This document shows, one piece after another, positions 7,042-14,754 of a DNA stretch of 42,643 nt. Source of the stretch: an uncultured Treponema sp. (lineage in GTDB: Bacteria; Spirochaetota; Spirochaetia; Treponematales; Treponemataceae); NCBI GenBank assembly GCA_937885175.1, contig CAKZZO010000059.1:1-42643 (forward strand), written 5' to 3'. Both the position numbers and the translations under genes were made by a program. Under the pieces are notes generated by a model, which worked only from the letters and a program-made list of their open reading frames with translations, did no database searches and was not told where the DNA came from. The number at the start of each line of letters is the position of its first letter. Position 1 is the stretch's first letter.

Positions 7042-8157
7042 ATGGCTCAAGACAGAGAGAAAATCATCGTTCACACCAGCATCATTGGCATTATAGCAAA
7101 CATTGCGCTGGCAATCTTTAAGGCAATCACGGGATTACTTTCCCATTCAATTGCCATTGTGTTGGATGCGGTAAACAATACCACCGATGCCCTCTCTTCC
7201 GTGGTGACCATTATCGGAACAAAACTGGCTGGAAAACCCGCGGACAAAAAGCATCCCTTTGGTCATGGCCGTGCAGAATACATTACGGCTCTGGTCATTG
7301 CCGTCATCATTCTGTATGCCGGTATTACCTCCCTTGTTGAGTCCGTCAAAAAAATCATTACGCCCTCTGAACCTGAGTACAAGCCGCTATCGCTCATTAT
7401 CGTGGCCGTGGCAGTTGTGGTAAAAATTGCCCTGGGACTTTTTGTCAAGGCAAGGGGAAAGCGCGTCAATTCAGATTCGCTGGTGGCAAGTGGCCAAGAT
7501 GCCCTTATGGATTCAATCATCTCCGTTTCCACGCTGGTGGCGGCTGCGGTTTTTTTGATTTTTGGCATTTCGCTGGAAGCCTATCTGGGTGTCATCATAT
7601 CCTTTATGATTATAAAGGCTGGCGTGGAAATCCTTCGCGAAACGCTGAGCAAGATTCTGGGTGAGCGCATTGACGCAAGCATTGCCCATGCTATCAAAAG
7701 AACGGTTGTTTCCGCTGACCCGGAAATTCGCGGTGCATTTGACTTGGTGCTGAACAATTATGGCCCGGACAAACATATCGGTTCCGTGCATATTGAAGTG
7801 CCGGACACTTGGACAGCAGACAAGATTGACGCAGTTGCCCGAAAAATCAGTGCCGAAGTGTATGAAAAGCACAATGTGGCAATGGCGGCCATCGGCATTT
7901 ACAGCATAAACACCAAGGACAACAGTGCCGCCCACATTCGTTCTCAGGTGTCAAAAATCGTGCATGAACACAAGGACATTTTGCAGATGCACGGCTTTTA
8001 TCTGGACGAAGAAAAAAAAGAAATGCGCTTTGACATTATCGTATCATTTGATTCGCCCGACATGAAGAAAGTCTACGACCATGTGGTAAGCGATGTGCGC
8101 GAAGCCTTTCCCGACTACACGATAGAAGTTCAGTTTGATACAGACATAAGCGACTAG
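7042..8157 (+). CDS. Cation diffusion facilitator transporter with two C-terminal cytoplasmic domains
   Basis: A 371-residue inner-membrane exporter of divalent metals (Zn, Fe or Mn). Transmembrane segments are evident in the first 210 residues. CDF signatures are 'HSIAIVLDAVNNTTD' in TM2, 'HPFGHGRAEY' after it, and 'ASGQDALMDSIIS' in TM5. The TM2 site carries D-A-V-N-N rather than the H of many zinc exporters, so specificity is open. A ferredoxin-like dimerisation domain (about 215-295) is followed by a second domain of similar pattern (about 300-371), longer than the canonical ~300-residue form. GGAGG at 7032-7036 fixes ATG 7042 over TTG 7030. Context with peroxide genes suggests iron or manganese control under oxidative stress. 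Confidence 0.9.
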   Translation: MAQDREKIIVHTSIIGIIANIALAIFKAITGLLSHSIAIVLDAVNNTTDALSSVVTIIGTKLAGKPADKKHPFGHGRAEYITALVIAVIILYAGITSLVESVKKIITPSEPEYKPLSLIIVAVAVVVKIALGLFVKARGKRVNSDSLVASGQDALMDSIISVSTLVAAAVFLIFGISLEAYLGVIISFMIIKAGVEILRETLSKILGERIDASIAHAIKRTVVSADPEIRGAFDLVLNNYGPDKHIGSVHIEVPDTWTADKIDAVARKISAEVYEKHNVAMAAIGIYSINTKDNSAAHIRSQVSKIVHEHKDILQMHGFYLDEEKKEMRFDIIVSFDSPDMKKVYDHVVSDVREAFPDYTIEVQFDTDISD

Positions 8158-8203
8158 TGCAAAGCCTGACCGCAAGCGGATGCAGCAAGGCAAGGAAGTG
8201 AAG

Positions 8204-8629
8204 ATGGAAAAAAACTATGACAGCCTCAAACTCAAAAATCAGCTGTGCTTTCCCCTCTATGCTGCAAGCCGTGAAATTCTCCGCAAATACACGCCCTTCC
8301 TCAAGGAACTGAACCTCACCTACACCCAGTACATTGTGATGATGGTGATGTGGGAAGAAAAATCCCTTACCGTGGGCGACTTGGGAAAAAAACTCTATCT
8401 GGACACGGGAACCCTTTCTCCCCTTCTCAAGGCAATGGAAGAAAAAGGTCTCCTTGTCCGCTCCCGCAAAAAAGATGATGAGCGCGTCGTAACCGTTTCC
8501 ATTACCCCAAAAGGAGCAGCCCTGCGCGAAAAAGCCGTCTCCGTTCCCGCGGAAATAGGAAAATGCATCAGCCTTAGCCCAGAAGAAGCAAAAGTCCTCT
8601 ACGGAATCCTGTATAAACTTATTGGGTGA
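8204..8629 (+). CDS. OhrR-type MarR-family peroxide-sensing repressor
   Basis: A 141-residue winged-helix regulator. The N-terminal 'LKLKNQLCFPLYAASREI' is the OhrR hallmark, placing the peroxide-reactive cysteine at Cys15, as in Bacillus OhrR. The recognition helix and wing follow: 'TVGDLGKKLYLDTGTLSPLLKAMEEKGLLVRSR' (shown as the 65-95 region) and 'DDERVVTVSITPKG'. OhrR proteins repress peroxide-resistance genes until organic hydroperoxide oxidises the Cys. ATG 8204 has AAGGA 7 nt upstream; the in-frame ATG 8180 lies in repeat-like sequence. It ends the peroxidase cluster, and the palindrome at 5316-5341 is a plausible target. Confidence 0.88.
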   Translation: MEKNYDSLKLKNQLCFPLYAASREILRKYTPFLKELNLTYTQYIVMMVMWEEKSLTVGDLGKKLYLDTGTLSPLLKAMEEKGLLVRSRKKDDERVVTVSITPKGAALREKAVSVPAEIGKCISLSPEEAKVLYGILYKLIG

Positions 8630-8663
8630 ATTGAGAATCTGGGCTTGGGAATCTTGCACCTCT

Positions 8664-8747
8664 TTATGTTTTTATCTTATCCAATGCCTTGTTCAGTATG
8701 TGGCGAACATCGTCTACAACTTCATTCGTGATTTTTCGTGATGCCAT
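8664..8747 (-). pseudogene. Possible truncated N-terminus of an accessory gene
   Basis: A 27-codon minus-strand frame starts ATG at 8747 with 'MASRKITNEVVDDVRHIL' and stops at 8664. The start looks like real protein and recalls the beginning of some DUF1016/YhcG-type nucleases, but that is only a memory-based impression. It overlaps the non-homologous 5' part of the FRG frame on the other strand, as expected for a deletion junction. Confidence 0.25.
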
Positions 8748-9330
8748 CTTAACTAAAAACGAACAAACAATTTATAATGAAATGATTATGAATAGTCCAA
8801 GTGCATTTTTAGATGATAATTCCATTTTTGAAAAACTGACAAAGATGCAACATTATGGGCTACCCACGCGATTACTTGATTTGACAGAAAATCCTTGTGT
8901 GGCATTGTATTTTGCCTGCGAGAATAATCCTAAGGCTGTGGGTGAAGTTATTCTTTATGAGCCGAAAGAGTCTAATGAAAAATTCTTTTACTCACCTGAA
9001 ATTAAAAGTTTTAGTTTCGAGGATAAATCTAAAGGATTATTTTTTGTTCATTCAAAATTTAATAATAGGAGAATTGCAAGTCAATCTGGGCTTTTTTTAT
9101 TATTCGCGGAAAAGGAGGATATCTTTTCCGTTTCTCTTAATGAGTGTTACAAAAAAACAAATGACCACAAACAAATCATCCTTTATATTCCGTGTAATAA
9201 AAAAGCAGCGATTAAAAAAAGTCTTGAAAGAATCAATATACGAAAAAAGTCATTGTTTTTAGAATTAAATGATATTGCAGAAGATTTAAAGGAAAGTTAT
9301 AGCAAAAATGGAAAAATGACAGGCGAGTAA
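8689..9330 (+). pseudogene. FRG-domain protein, 5'-truncated
   Basis: The frame encodes the core of an FRG domain: 'KMQHYGLPTRLLDLTENP' followed by 'CVALYFACENN'. FRG proteins are small cytoplasmic proteins of unclear enzymology, common in defence and prophage-like regions. The segment carrying the name-giving FRG (usually W/FRGQ) motif, about 40 residues before 'IFRDAILTKNEQ', is absent. Upstream codons (about 8689-8730) give unrelated sequence. The only start codons available are TTG 8689 or the internal ATG 8698, neither with a ribosome site. AT content is clearly higher than in neighbouring genes, which suggests recent acquisition. I read it as a decayed or rearranged gene. Confidence 0.7.
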
Positions 9331-9388
9331 TGCCTCTTGATGACGGCATTATTTAACCACGCTAAGATTCTCCTTGAAAAACTTCGAC

Positions 9389-9613
9389 TTACTTTTCCAA
9401 CCGTGCGGAATAAGCGTTCGCTTTCTGCGCCAATTCCTCAACGCTCAAATTGTCGAACAAGTCCGCCCGCCATTTTGTGTAGTCAAACGGCTCTCGGATT
9501 ATGAGAGAGATAAAACGCTCTGCATCCACCATGCCGAGTTTTTCAAGCAGAATTGTCATGCCCTCCTGTCTGATTACAGTGTCTGTTTTATATGCTGTTG
9601 TCGAGCTACTCAT
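9389..9613 (-). CDS. Small antitoxin-like protein paired with a PIN toxin
   Basis: A 74-residue protein with the segment 'EGMTILLEKLGMVDAERF' followed by 'ISLIIREPFDYTKW'. I recognise this as a small conserved protein usually found next to PIN-domain toxins, but no named antitoxin fold is obvious. ATG at 9613 is chosen because GGAGG lies 6 nt upstream, within the end of the PIN gene; starting at 9628 would ignore it. The two genes overlap by 8 nt (ATGAGTAG, 9606-9613), implying coupled translation. The order is toxin first, the reverse of most VapBC loci. Confidence 0.7.
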   Translation of the reverse strand: MSSSTTAYKTDTVIRQEGMTILLEKLGMVDAERFISLIIREPFDYTKWRADLFDNLSVEELAQKANAYSARLEK

Positions 9614-10043
9614 CTGCTTCCTCCTCATAGTTCAAAAAATCTATTGGACTTAATATCTTGATTCCGTCAATCGGCGTTCTGAGCAGTTTTCTGTCAACGG
9701 TAAGAAAGGTCTCGCATCTTGCAGCAATCGCACTCGCAATGTGAAGCGCATCCTTGTTTTTTATGCCTTTTTGCATAATCGCCTTTGCGTTCTGAACAAC
9801 GCTGTCATCCGCCATTTGAACCGTAACCGCAAGACTCCGCCACTGTGCAATTGCGTCACGTCGGATTTCAAACGGATTCTGCATGTTCTCGTAGTCTTCA
9901 ATTGCAGACCAGACTAAATCATGCTTTCCCATGCGGATTTCTTCCTGAACCTGCAGTTTTGCCTGAGTTTCAAGAGAAACATTCAAGTAACTTTGGTCGT
10001 CATAAGGACGATTATAGCAACAGTTGTCCAGATAAATCCTCAT
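9606..10043 (-). CDS. PIN-domain ribonuclease toxin (VapC-like)
   Basis: A 145-residue PIN-domain protein. The acidic catalytic set is visible: Asp6 ('YLDNCCYN'), an acidic residue around Glu49-Glu52, Asp98 ('KDALHIASAIAA') and Asp117 ('TVDRKLL'). PIN toxins cleave RNA (tRNA or rRNA) with Mg or Mn. It is the first gene of a two-gene unit whose second gene is the probable antitoxin. No Shine-Dalgarno precedes ATG 10043. Instead an extended -10 ends 6 nt upstream, so the message is probably leaderless. Confidence 0.85.
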   Translation of the reverse strand: MRIYLDNCCYNRPYDDQSYLNVSLETQAKLQVQEEIRMGKHDLVWSAIEDYENMQNPFEIRRDAIAQWRSLAVTVQMADDSVVQNAKAIMQKGIKNKDALHIASAIAARCETFLTVDRKLLRTPIDGIKILSPIDFLNYEEEADE

Positions 10044-10049
10044 AGAAGG

Positions 10050-10058
10050 ATTATATCA
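10050..10058 (-). promoter_or_regulatory. Extended -10 promoter of the PIN toxin operon
   Basis: TGATATAAT on the minus strand (hexamer at 10050-10055). The hexamer ends 6 nt before the ATG, so transcription should start at or next to the start codon. No good -35 is seen 17 bp upstream. Confidence 0.65.
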
Positions 10059-10146
10059 TGAAAATATTCTTTTGTGGGAAAAACATACGAAACTTATCGA
10101 AAAATCGAGTTTTGCAGGTAATTCATGAAGCAACATTTTTGGGAGC

Positions 10147-10175
10147 GAGACAAACCAGTCATTTTGTGCTAAAGT
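10147..10175 (+). promoter_or_regulatory. Promoter of the threonine aldolase gene, predicted leaderless
   Basis: GAGACA (10147-10152), 17-bp spacer, TAAAGT (10170-10175) preceded by TGC (extended -10), then 6 nt to the ATG. Confidence 0.6.
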
Positions 10176-10181
10176 CTTTTT

Positions 10182-11231
10182 ATGCTCTCTTTTGAAAGTG
10201 ACTACACCGAAGGCGCACACCCGGAAATATTGCGCCGACTGACAGAAACAAACCTTGAGCAGCTTTCTGGCTATGGTACAGATAGATACACCGCCTCTGC
10301 AAAAGAAAAAATCGCCGCCGCCTGTGGCCTACCTCTTGCTACAAAAGAAAGCCACGCTGGCGCACAGATTGTCTTCCTTACCGGCGGCACACAGACAAAT
10401 CAGCTTGTGATTGACACCATGCTGCACCCCTACGAAGGCGTGCTTTCTGCCCAGACTGGACACGTAAGCGTCCACGAGGCGGGTGCCATCGAATACACTG
10501 GCCACAAGGTACTGCCCCTGCCCGCCCATGACGGCAAGATGCATGCCGCTGAACTTGATGCCTACATCACGGATTTTTATGCTGACGGTAACCACGAGCA
10601 CATGGTGTTTCCTGGTCTTGCCTACATCTCCCATCCCACCGAATACGGCACCCTCTACACCAAGGCGGAACTTACCGACCTAAGCAATATATGCCACAAG
10701 CACAAGATTCCCCTCTTTTTGGACGGTGCCCGCCTTGGCTACGGACTGGAAAGCCGCCAGACTGACCTGCGTTTACAGGACATAGCCCGCTTATGCGATG
10801 TCTTTTACATCGGCGGCACAAAGGTGGGAGCACTCTGCGGAGAAGCCGTGGTCTTTACCCGTGCAAATCAGCCCGCCCATTTTGACAACCTGATAAAAAA
10901 GCATGGTGCTCTCCTTGCTAAGGGGCGGCTTTTAGGCATTCAGTTTGACACCCTCTTTACTGACAATCTGTATTTTAAAATCAGCCGCAATGCCATAGAC
11001 CGCGCCGAAGAACTTAAGGCTGTCTTTACGGACAAGGGCTACAAATTTTATCTTGACTCGCCCACAAACCAGCAGTTCGTCATACTGGAAAACAAAAAAA
11101 TGGCGGCCCTGCAAAGCAAAGTCGCCTTTAGTTTTTGGGAAAAATATGACGAAAGCCACACCGTCGTCCGCTTTGCAACCAGCTGGGCAACCACGCCCCA
11201 AAGCATTGCTGAACTGGCAGAACTGCTCTAG
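10182..11231 (+). CDS. Low-specificity L-threonine aldolase
   Basis: A 349-residue PLP-dependent enzyme (beta-eliminating lyase/LtaE fold) that cleaves L-threonine or allo-threonine to glycine and acetaldehyde. Supporting motifs are the start 'FESDYTEGAHPEILRRL', 'HVSVHEAGAIE' with the ring-stacking His97, 'PLFLDGARLGYGL' with Asp181 contacting the pyridine nitrogen, and 'YIGGTKVGALCGEA' with Lys214 forming the Schiff base. Length is typical. It has no Shine-Dalgarno, and a promoter places the transcript start on the ATG. The convergent flavodoxin-like gene ends 4 nt downstream, so no room exists for a private terminator. Confidence 0.93.
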   Translation: MLSFESDYTEGAHPEILRRLTETNLEQLSGYGTDRYTASAKEKIAAACGLPLATKESHAGAQIVFLTGGTQTNQLVIDTMLHPYEGVLSAQTGHVSVHEAGAIEYTGHKVLPLPAHDGKMHAAELDAYITDFYADGNHEHMVFPGLAYISHPTEYGTLYTKAELTDLSNICHKHKIPLFLDGARLGYGLESRQTDLRLQDIARLCDVFYIGGTKVGALCGEAVVFTRANQPAHFDNLIKKHGALLAKGRLLGIQFDTLFTDNLYFKISRNAIDRAEELKAVFTDKGYKFYLDSPTNQQFVILENKKMAALQSKVAFSFWEKYDESHTVVRFATSWATTPQSIAELAELL

Positions 11232-11235
11232 CGGT

Positions 11236-11817
11236 CTAGCGGATAAAATTTGTCCAGACTTTTTTGCCTGCATCGGGCTGAGGTACGCCCGCCTGTTTTC
11301 CCGCTTGGATTGATGCAAGCACCCAGGCCATGTTGCGCCCAAGCATCTGCATAATCTGCACGCCCTCTTCGTCCTTCAGCACATCCTCAGGATTTGAGCC
11401 GTGTACCATGTTCCAGTAGCGGGAAGTAACCACCGGCTGCTGGGCATAGGTAAGGTATTTGTTCAGCACGTCAAGACAGGCCGTTGTTCCCGCACGTCTG
11501 GCACAGGTAACCGCCGCTGCAGGCTTAAAGCGAAGGAATTTTTCGCCCTGCATGTAGAGACGGTCAAGAAAGGCAAGAATCTCGCCGCTGGGAGAAGCAT
11601 AGTAGACAGGAGAACCCAATACGATTCCGTCCGCACTTTCCAGTTTTGCAATCGCTTCTTCCACCATTGCATCCATCTCGCCCGTAAGCGCACGCCCGCC
11701 TACCCAGAATACTTCCGTTTCAATGCCGTTTGCCTTCAGTTCATCGGCAACAAGTTTGAGCGCAATGCTCGTACAGCCATTTTCACGTCGGCTACCGTTA
11801 AATAAAATTACTTTCAT
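11236..11817 (-). CDS. Flavodoxin-fold NAD(P)H-dependent FMN reductase
   Basis: A 193-residue protein of the NADPH-dependent FMN reductase/iron-sulfur flavoprotein-like group. 'MKVILFNGSRRENGCTSIAL' is the phosphate-binding start of this flavodoxin fold, and 'IVLGSPVYYASPSGEILAFL' is the second FMN-contact motif. It may reduce flavins, quinones or metal centres; the substrate cannot be told. ATG 11817 is preferred over an upstream in-frame start at 11895 because the homologous sequence begins at MKV and a TATACT (-10, 11824-11829) ends 6 nt before it, predicting a leaderless message. Confidence 0.85.
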   Translation of the reverse strand: MKVILFNGSRRENGCTSIALKLVADELKANGIETEVFWVGGRALTGEMDAMVEEAIAKLESADGIVLGSPVYYASPSGEILAFLDRLYMQGEKFLRFKPAAAVTCARRAGTTACLDVLNKYLTYAQQPVVTSRYWNMVHGSNPEDVLKDEEGVQIMQMLGRNMAWVLASIQAGKQAGVPQPDAGKKVWTNFIR

Positions 11818-11870
11818 ACTGCAAGTATATCGCACAAGAAAGAAAAAAACAATGAAAAAGCCGCCCGGCA

Positions 11871-12180
11871 CCAGGGCAAACGCATTATAATCCATTCACC
11901 AGTAAGACAAAAAGGGCACAGGTAAAAGAGTCTCAGCAAAAACGAAAAATGAGTCCGCTTACGGAAAAGCGCGTCTGGTTCGCACGCTGAGAGGATTGGA
12001 ACTTGGACTCGCTTCGCTCGCCCTCTCAGAGTGCTCATTCAGCCGCTTACTTTTCCTACGCTGCCTCATTTTTCGCTTCGTGGCTCAATGCAATCCCTCC
12101 ACTCACATCCTTTTTGCTGCAACTACTTTTCATTTGTCCAGCCGATATGCAAGCTCGATATCTATAATGCGTTTGCCCTG
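11871..12180. repeat. About 310-bp noncoding repeat element with terminal inverted repeats
   Basis: The gap 11818-12245 has no convincing gene. It is framed by CAGGGCAAACGCATTATA (11872-11889) and its exact reverse complement (12163-12180). Inner inverted pairs include AACGAAAAATGAG near 11940 against CTCATTTTTCG near 12064, and CTGAGAGG against CCTCTCAG near 11988 and 12022. The right 72 nt (12109-12180) recur in inverted orientation at 42533-42604 with about 5 mismatches. This fits a non-autonomous mobile element or a structured intergenic repeat. No transposase is present. Confidence 0.7.
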
Positions 12181-12220
12181 CGCCCGGCACATACCAGACG
12201 GCTTTTGTAACGACATTTCT

Positions 12221-12241
12221 GACAGCAACTTGTCTGCTGTC
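12221..12241 (-). terminator. Inverted repeat just after glgP
   Basis: GACAGCA and TGCTGTC form a perfect 7-bp stem with a 7-nt loop, 4 nt beyond the glgP stop codon. No U-run follows on the minus strand, so an intrinsic terminator is uncertain; mRNA 3'-end protection is possible. Confidence 0.4.
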
Positions 12242-12245
12242 GAAC

Positions 12246-14717
12246 TTATTCGTTTACTTTCAGTTCCTTGTCGTCCACAACCACCTTCTTCAAGTGCCAG
12301 ATGTCCTTTACGTAGTCTTCAATCGTGCGGTCGCTGGAGAAGTTACCGCTGTTGGCAATATTCAGCAAAGTCTTCTTTGCCCATGCCTTCTTGTCTGAGT
12401 AGGCGGCGGCAACACGTTCCTGTGCTTCCACGTAAGAGGCAAAGTCTGCCAGAACGTAGTACACATCTGGACGCTGACCTTCAACACCGTAGACCAAGGA
12501 ATCATGCAGTTCTTTGAAAATCTGGTGGCTGGGGTCGTAGGTACCGTCCACCAACTGCTCCACAACCTTGTTCAGAGCGGGATTGCGCTCCAGATACTGC
12601 TGAGGATTGTAACTGTGTTCTTCTTCCATCTTCAGGATTTCTTCTGTGGTCAAGCCAAAGACAAATGCATTTTCTTCACCTGCATCTCGAACGATTTCGA
12701 TGTTTGCACCGTCCAGTGTACCCAGCGTAAGCGCACCGTTTACCATGAACTTCATGTTTGATGTACCTGACGCTTCCTTGCCAGCGGTAGAAATCTGCTC
12801 TGAAACATCTGCCGCTGGGAAGATTTTTTCTGCCACGGATACGCGGTAGTTTTCAATAAAGATAACGTGCAGTTTGCCACGAACGCGGCGGTCATTGTTG
12901 ATGCGCTCTGCAACGGTGTTAATCAACTTAATGATTGCCTTTGCGCGGCGGTAGCCAGACGCTGCCTTTGCACCAAAAATGAATGTGCGGCTGGGCGGGT
13001 CAAAGTTGGGGTCTTCGATGATACGGTTGTAGAGATACATGATGTGCAGCACGTTCAAAAGCTGTCTCTTGTATTCATGCAGACGCTTTACCTGCACATC
13101 AAAAATGCTTTCTGAGTCAATCAGTGCATTTTGCTTGTGCTTCAGGTATTCTGCCAGAGCCTGCTTGTTGCGCAGTTTGATTTCCATCAGTTCATTCAAT
13201 GACGCTTCATCATCCGCGTATTTTTCCAGTTTCTTCAGCTGGGCCAAGTCCTTTTCCCAGCCATGTCCGATTCTCTTGGTGATAAATGCAGACAGGTCGG
13301 GGTTTGCGTTCAAAAGCCAGCGACGCTGAGTAATACCGTTTGTCTTGTTGTTGAACTTATTGGGATAGAGTTCCGCCCAGTCCTTGAGTTCCTGAGTCTT
13401 GAGCAGTTCCGTGTGCAGTTTTGCAACACCGTTTACGCTGAATCCCGCATGGATTGCAAGCCAAGCCATGTAAACTTTTCCGTCATGGATAATGCTCATG
13501 TGGTTGTGCTTGTGATAGTCATTGGGGAACTTTGCACGCAGTTCAATCAGGAAGCGGCGGTTGATTTCTTCCACAATCTGATAGATACGGGGCAAAAGTC
13601 CCTGGAAGATTGAAATGTCCCATTTTTCCAGTGCTTCAGCAAGGATTGTGTGGTTAGTGTAGGCAAAGGTTTTGGTAACGATATCCCATGCTTCATTCCA
13701 GCCCACTGCATATTCATCCATAAGGATGCGCATCAGTTCAGGAATGGCCACAACTGGATGCGTATCGTTCAGCTGAATGACATGCAAATCCGGGAACTTG
13801 CGGAAGTCAGTGCCGTAGTTTGCCACAAAGTGATGCACCAAATCCTGCAAAGATGCAGATGTAAAGAAATACTGTTGCTTTAAGCGCAATGCCTTACCCT
13901 GCGGACCATTGTCGTTGGGATAGAGAACGCGGCTGATGTTTTCCGCAGAATTCTGTTTTTCCACAGCGCGGCTATAGTGCATGTCATTAAAGAGTTGCAG
14001 GTCAAAGCCGTTCGGACTTGAAGCCTGCCACATGCGCAATGTGTTTACCGTGTTGGTATCATAGCCTACAATCGGCATGTCATAGGGAGTTGCCGTTACT
14101 TCCTCGGCATTTTCCAGATAGAAGCGATCCTGCCCATCGGGAGTTTTTCCGTACTTGATTTCGCCGCCGAATTTAACAGTAACGGCAAGGTCAGAGCGTT
14201 TAATTTCCCAGGGATCGCGGTGCTTGAGCCAGTTGTCAGGATATTCCACCTGATAGCCGTCTTCAATGTGTTGCTCAAACATACCGTACTGATAGCGGAT
14301 GCCGTAGCCGTGTCCCGGATAGTCCAGTGTTGCCAGAGAATCCAGAAAACATGCTGCTAAGCGGCCGAGACCACCGTTACCCAAACCTGCGTCCGGCTCT
14401 TCGTCTTCAATCTGGTTGAAGTTAATGTTCATATCATCAAGAACTTTCTTCACTTCATCCTTAATCTGCATGTTGATAAGGTTGTTTGAAAGTGCACGAC
14501 CCATCAAGAATTCAGCAGAAAGGTAGTAGCACTGTTTAACTGGCTTCTTTTCATATTCACGGCGAGTTGCCATCCATGCAGGCATAACAAATTCAAGTAC
14601 TGACGCACTTACGGCATCAAACAAGTCATGTGTGTTAGCCTGAGAAATATCCTTTCCGTACTGTCTGCGAAGACGGGCAGCCAAATTTGCCCGAAATTTT
14701 TCTGCATCAAATGTCAT
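12246..14717 (-). CDS. glgP: Glycogen/starch phosphorylase
   Basis: An 823-residue GT35 phosphorylase that releases glucose-1-phosphate from the non-reducing ends of alpha-1,4-glucans. Family motifs are clear: 'CYYLSAEFLMGRAL', 'EPDAGLGNGGLGRLAACFLD', 'FNNKTNGITQRRWL', 'VKRLHEYKRQLLN' and the PLP-lysine region 'EASGTSNMKFMVNGA'. Length is normal. ATG 14717 has GGAGG 5 nt upstream; an in-frame GTG at 14732 would overlap that site. It lies 37 bp downstream of glgX on the same strand, so the two form a glycogen-degradation operon. Confidence 0.97.
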   Translation of the reverse strand: MTFDAEKFRANLAARLRRQYGKDISQANTHDLFDAVSASVLEFVMPAWMATRREYEKKPVKQCYYLSAEFLMGRALSNNLINMQIKDEVKKVLDDMNINFNQIEDEEPDAGLGNGGLGRLAACFLDSLATLDYPGHGYGIRYQYGMFEQHIEDGYQVEYPDNWLKHRDPWEIKRSDLAVTVKFGGEIKYGKTPDGQDRFYLENAEEVTATPYDMPIVGYDTNTVNTLRMWQASSPNGFDLQLFNDMHYSRAVEKQNSAENISRVLYPNDNGPQGKALRLKQQYFFTSASLQDLVHHFVANYGTDFRKFPDLHVIQLNDTHPVVAIPELMRILMDEYAVGWNEAWDIVTKTFAYTNHTILAEALEKWDISIFQGLLPRIYQIVEEINRRFLIELRAKFPNDYHKHNHMSIIHDGKVYMAWLAIHAGFSVNGVAKLHTELLKTQELKDWAELYPNKFNNKTNGITQRRWLLNANPDLSAFITKRIGHGWEKDLAQLKKLEKYADDEASLNELMEIKLRNKQALAEYLKHKQNALIDSESIFDVQVKRLHEYKRQLLNVLHIMYLYNRIIEDPNFDPPSRTFIFGAKAASGYRRAKAIIKLINTVAERINNDRRVRGKLHVIFIENYRVSVAEKIFPAADVSEQISTAGKEASGTSNMKFMVNGALTLGTLDGANIEIVRDAGEENAFVFGLTTEEILKMEEEHSYNPQQYLERNPALNKVVEQLVDGTYDPSHQIFKELHDSLVYGVEGQRPDVYYVLADFASYVEAQERVAAAYSDKKAWAKKTLLNIANSGNFSSDRTIEDYVKDIWHLKKVVVDDKELKVNE

Positions 14718-14754
14718 ACAATCCTCCACCAAAGGGTTTGTTGATGTTTTATAG

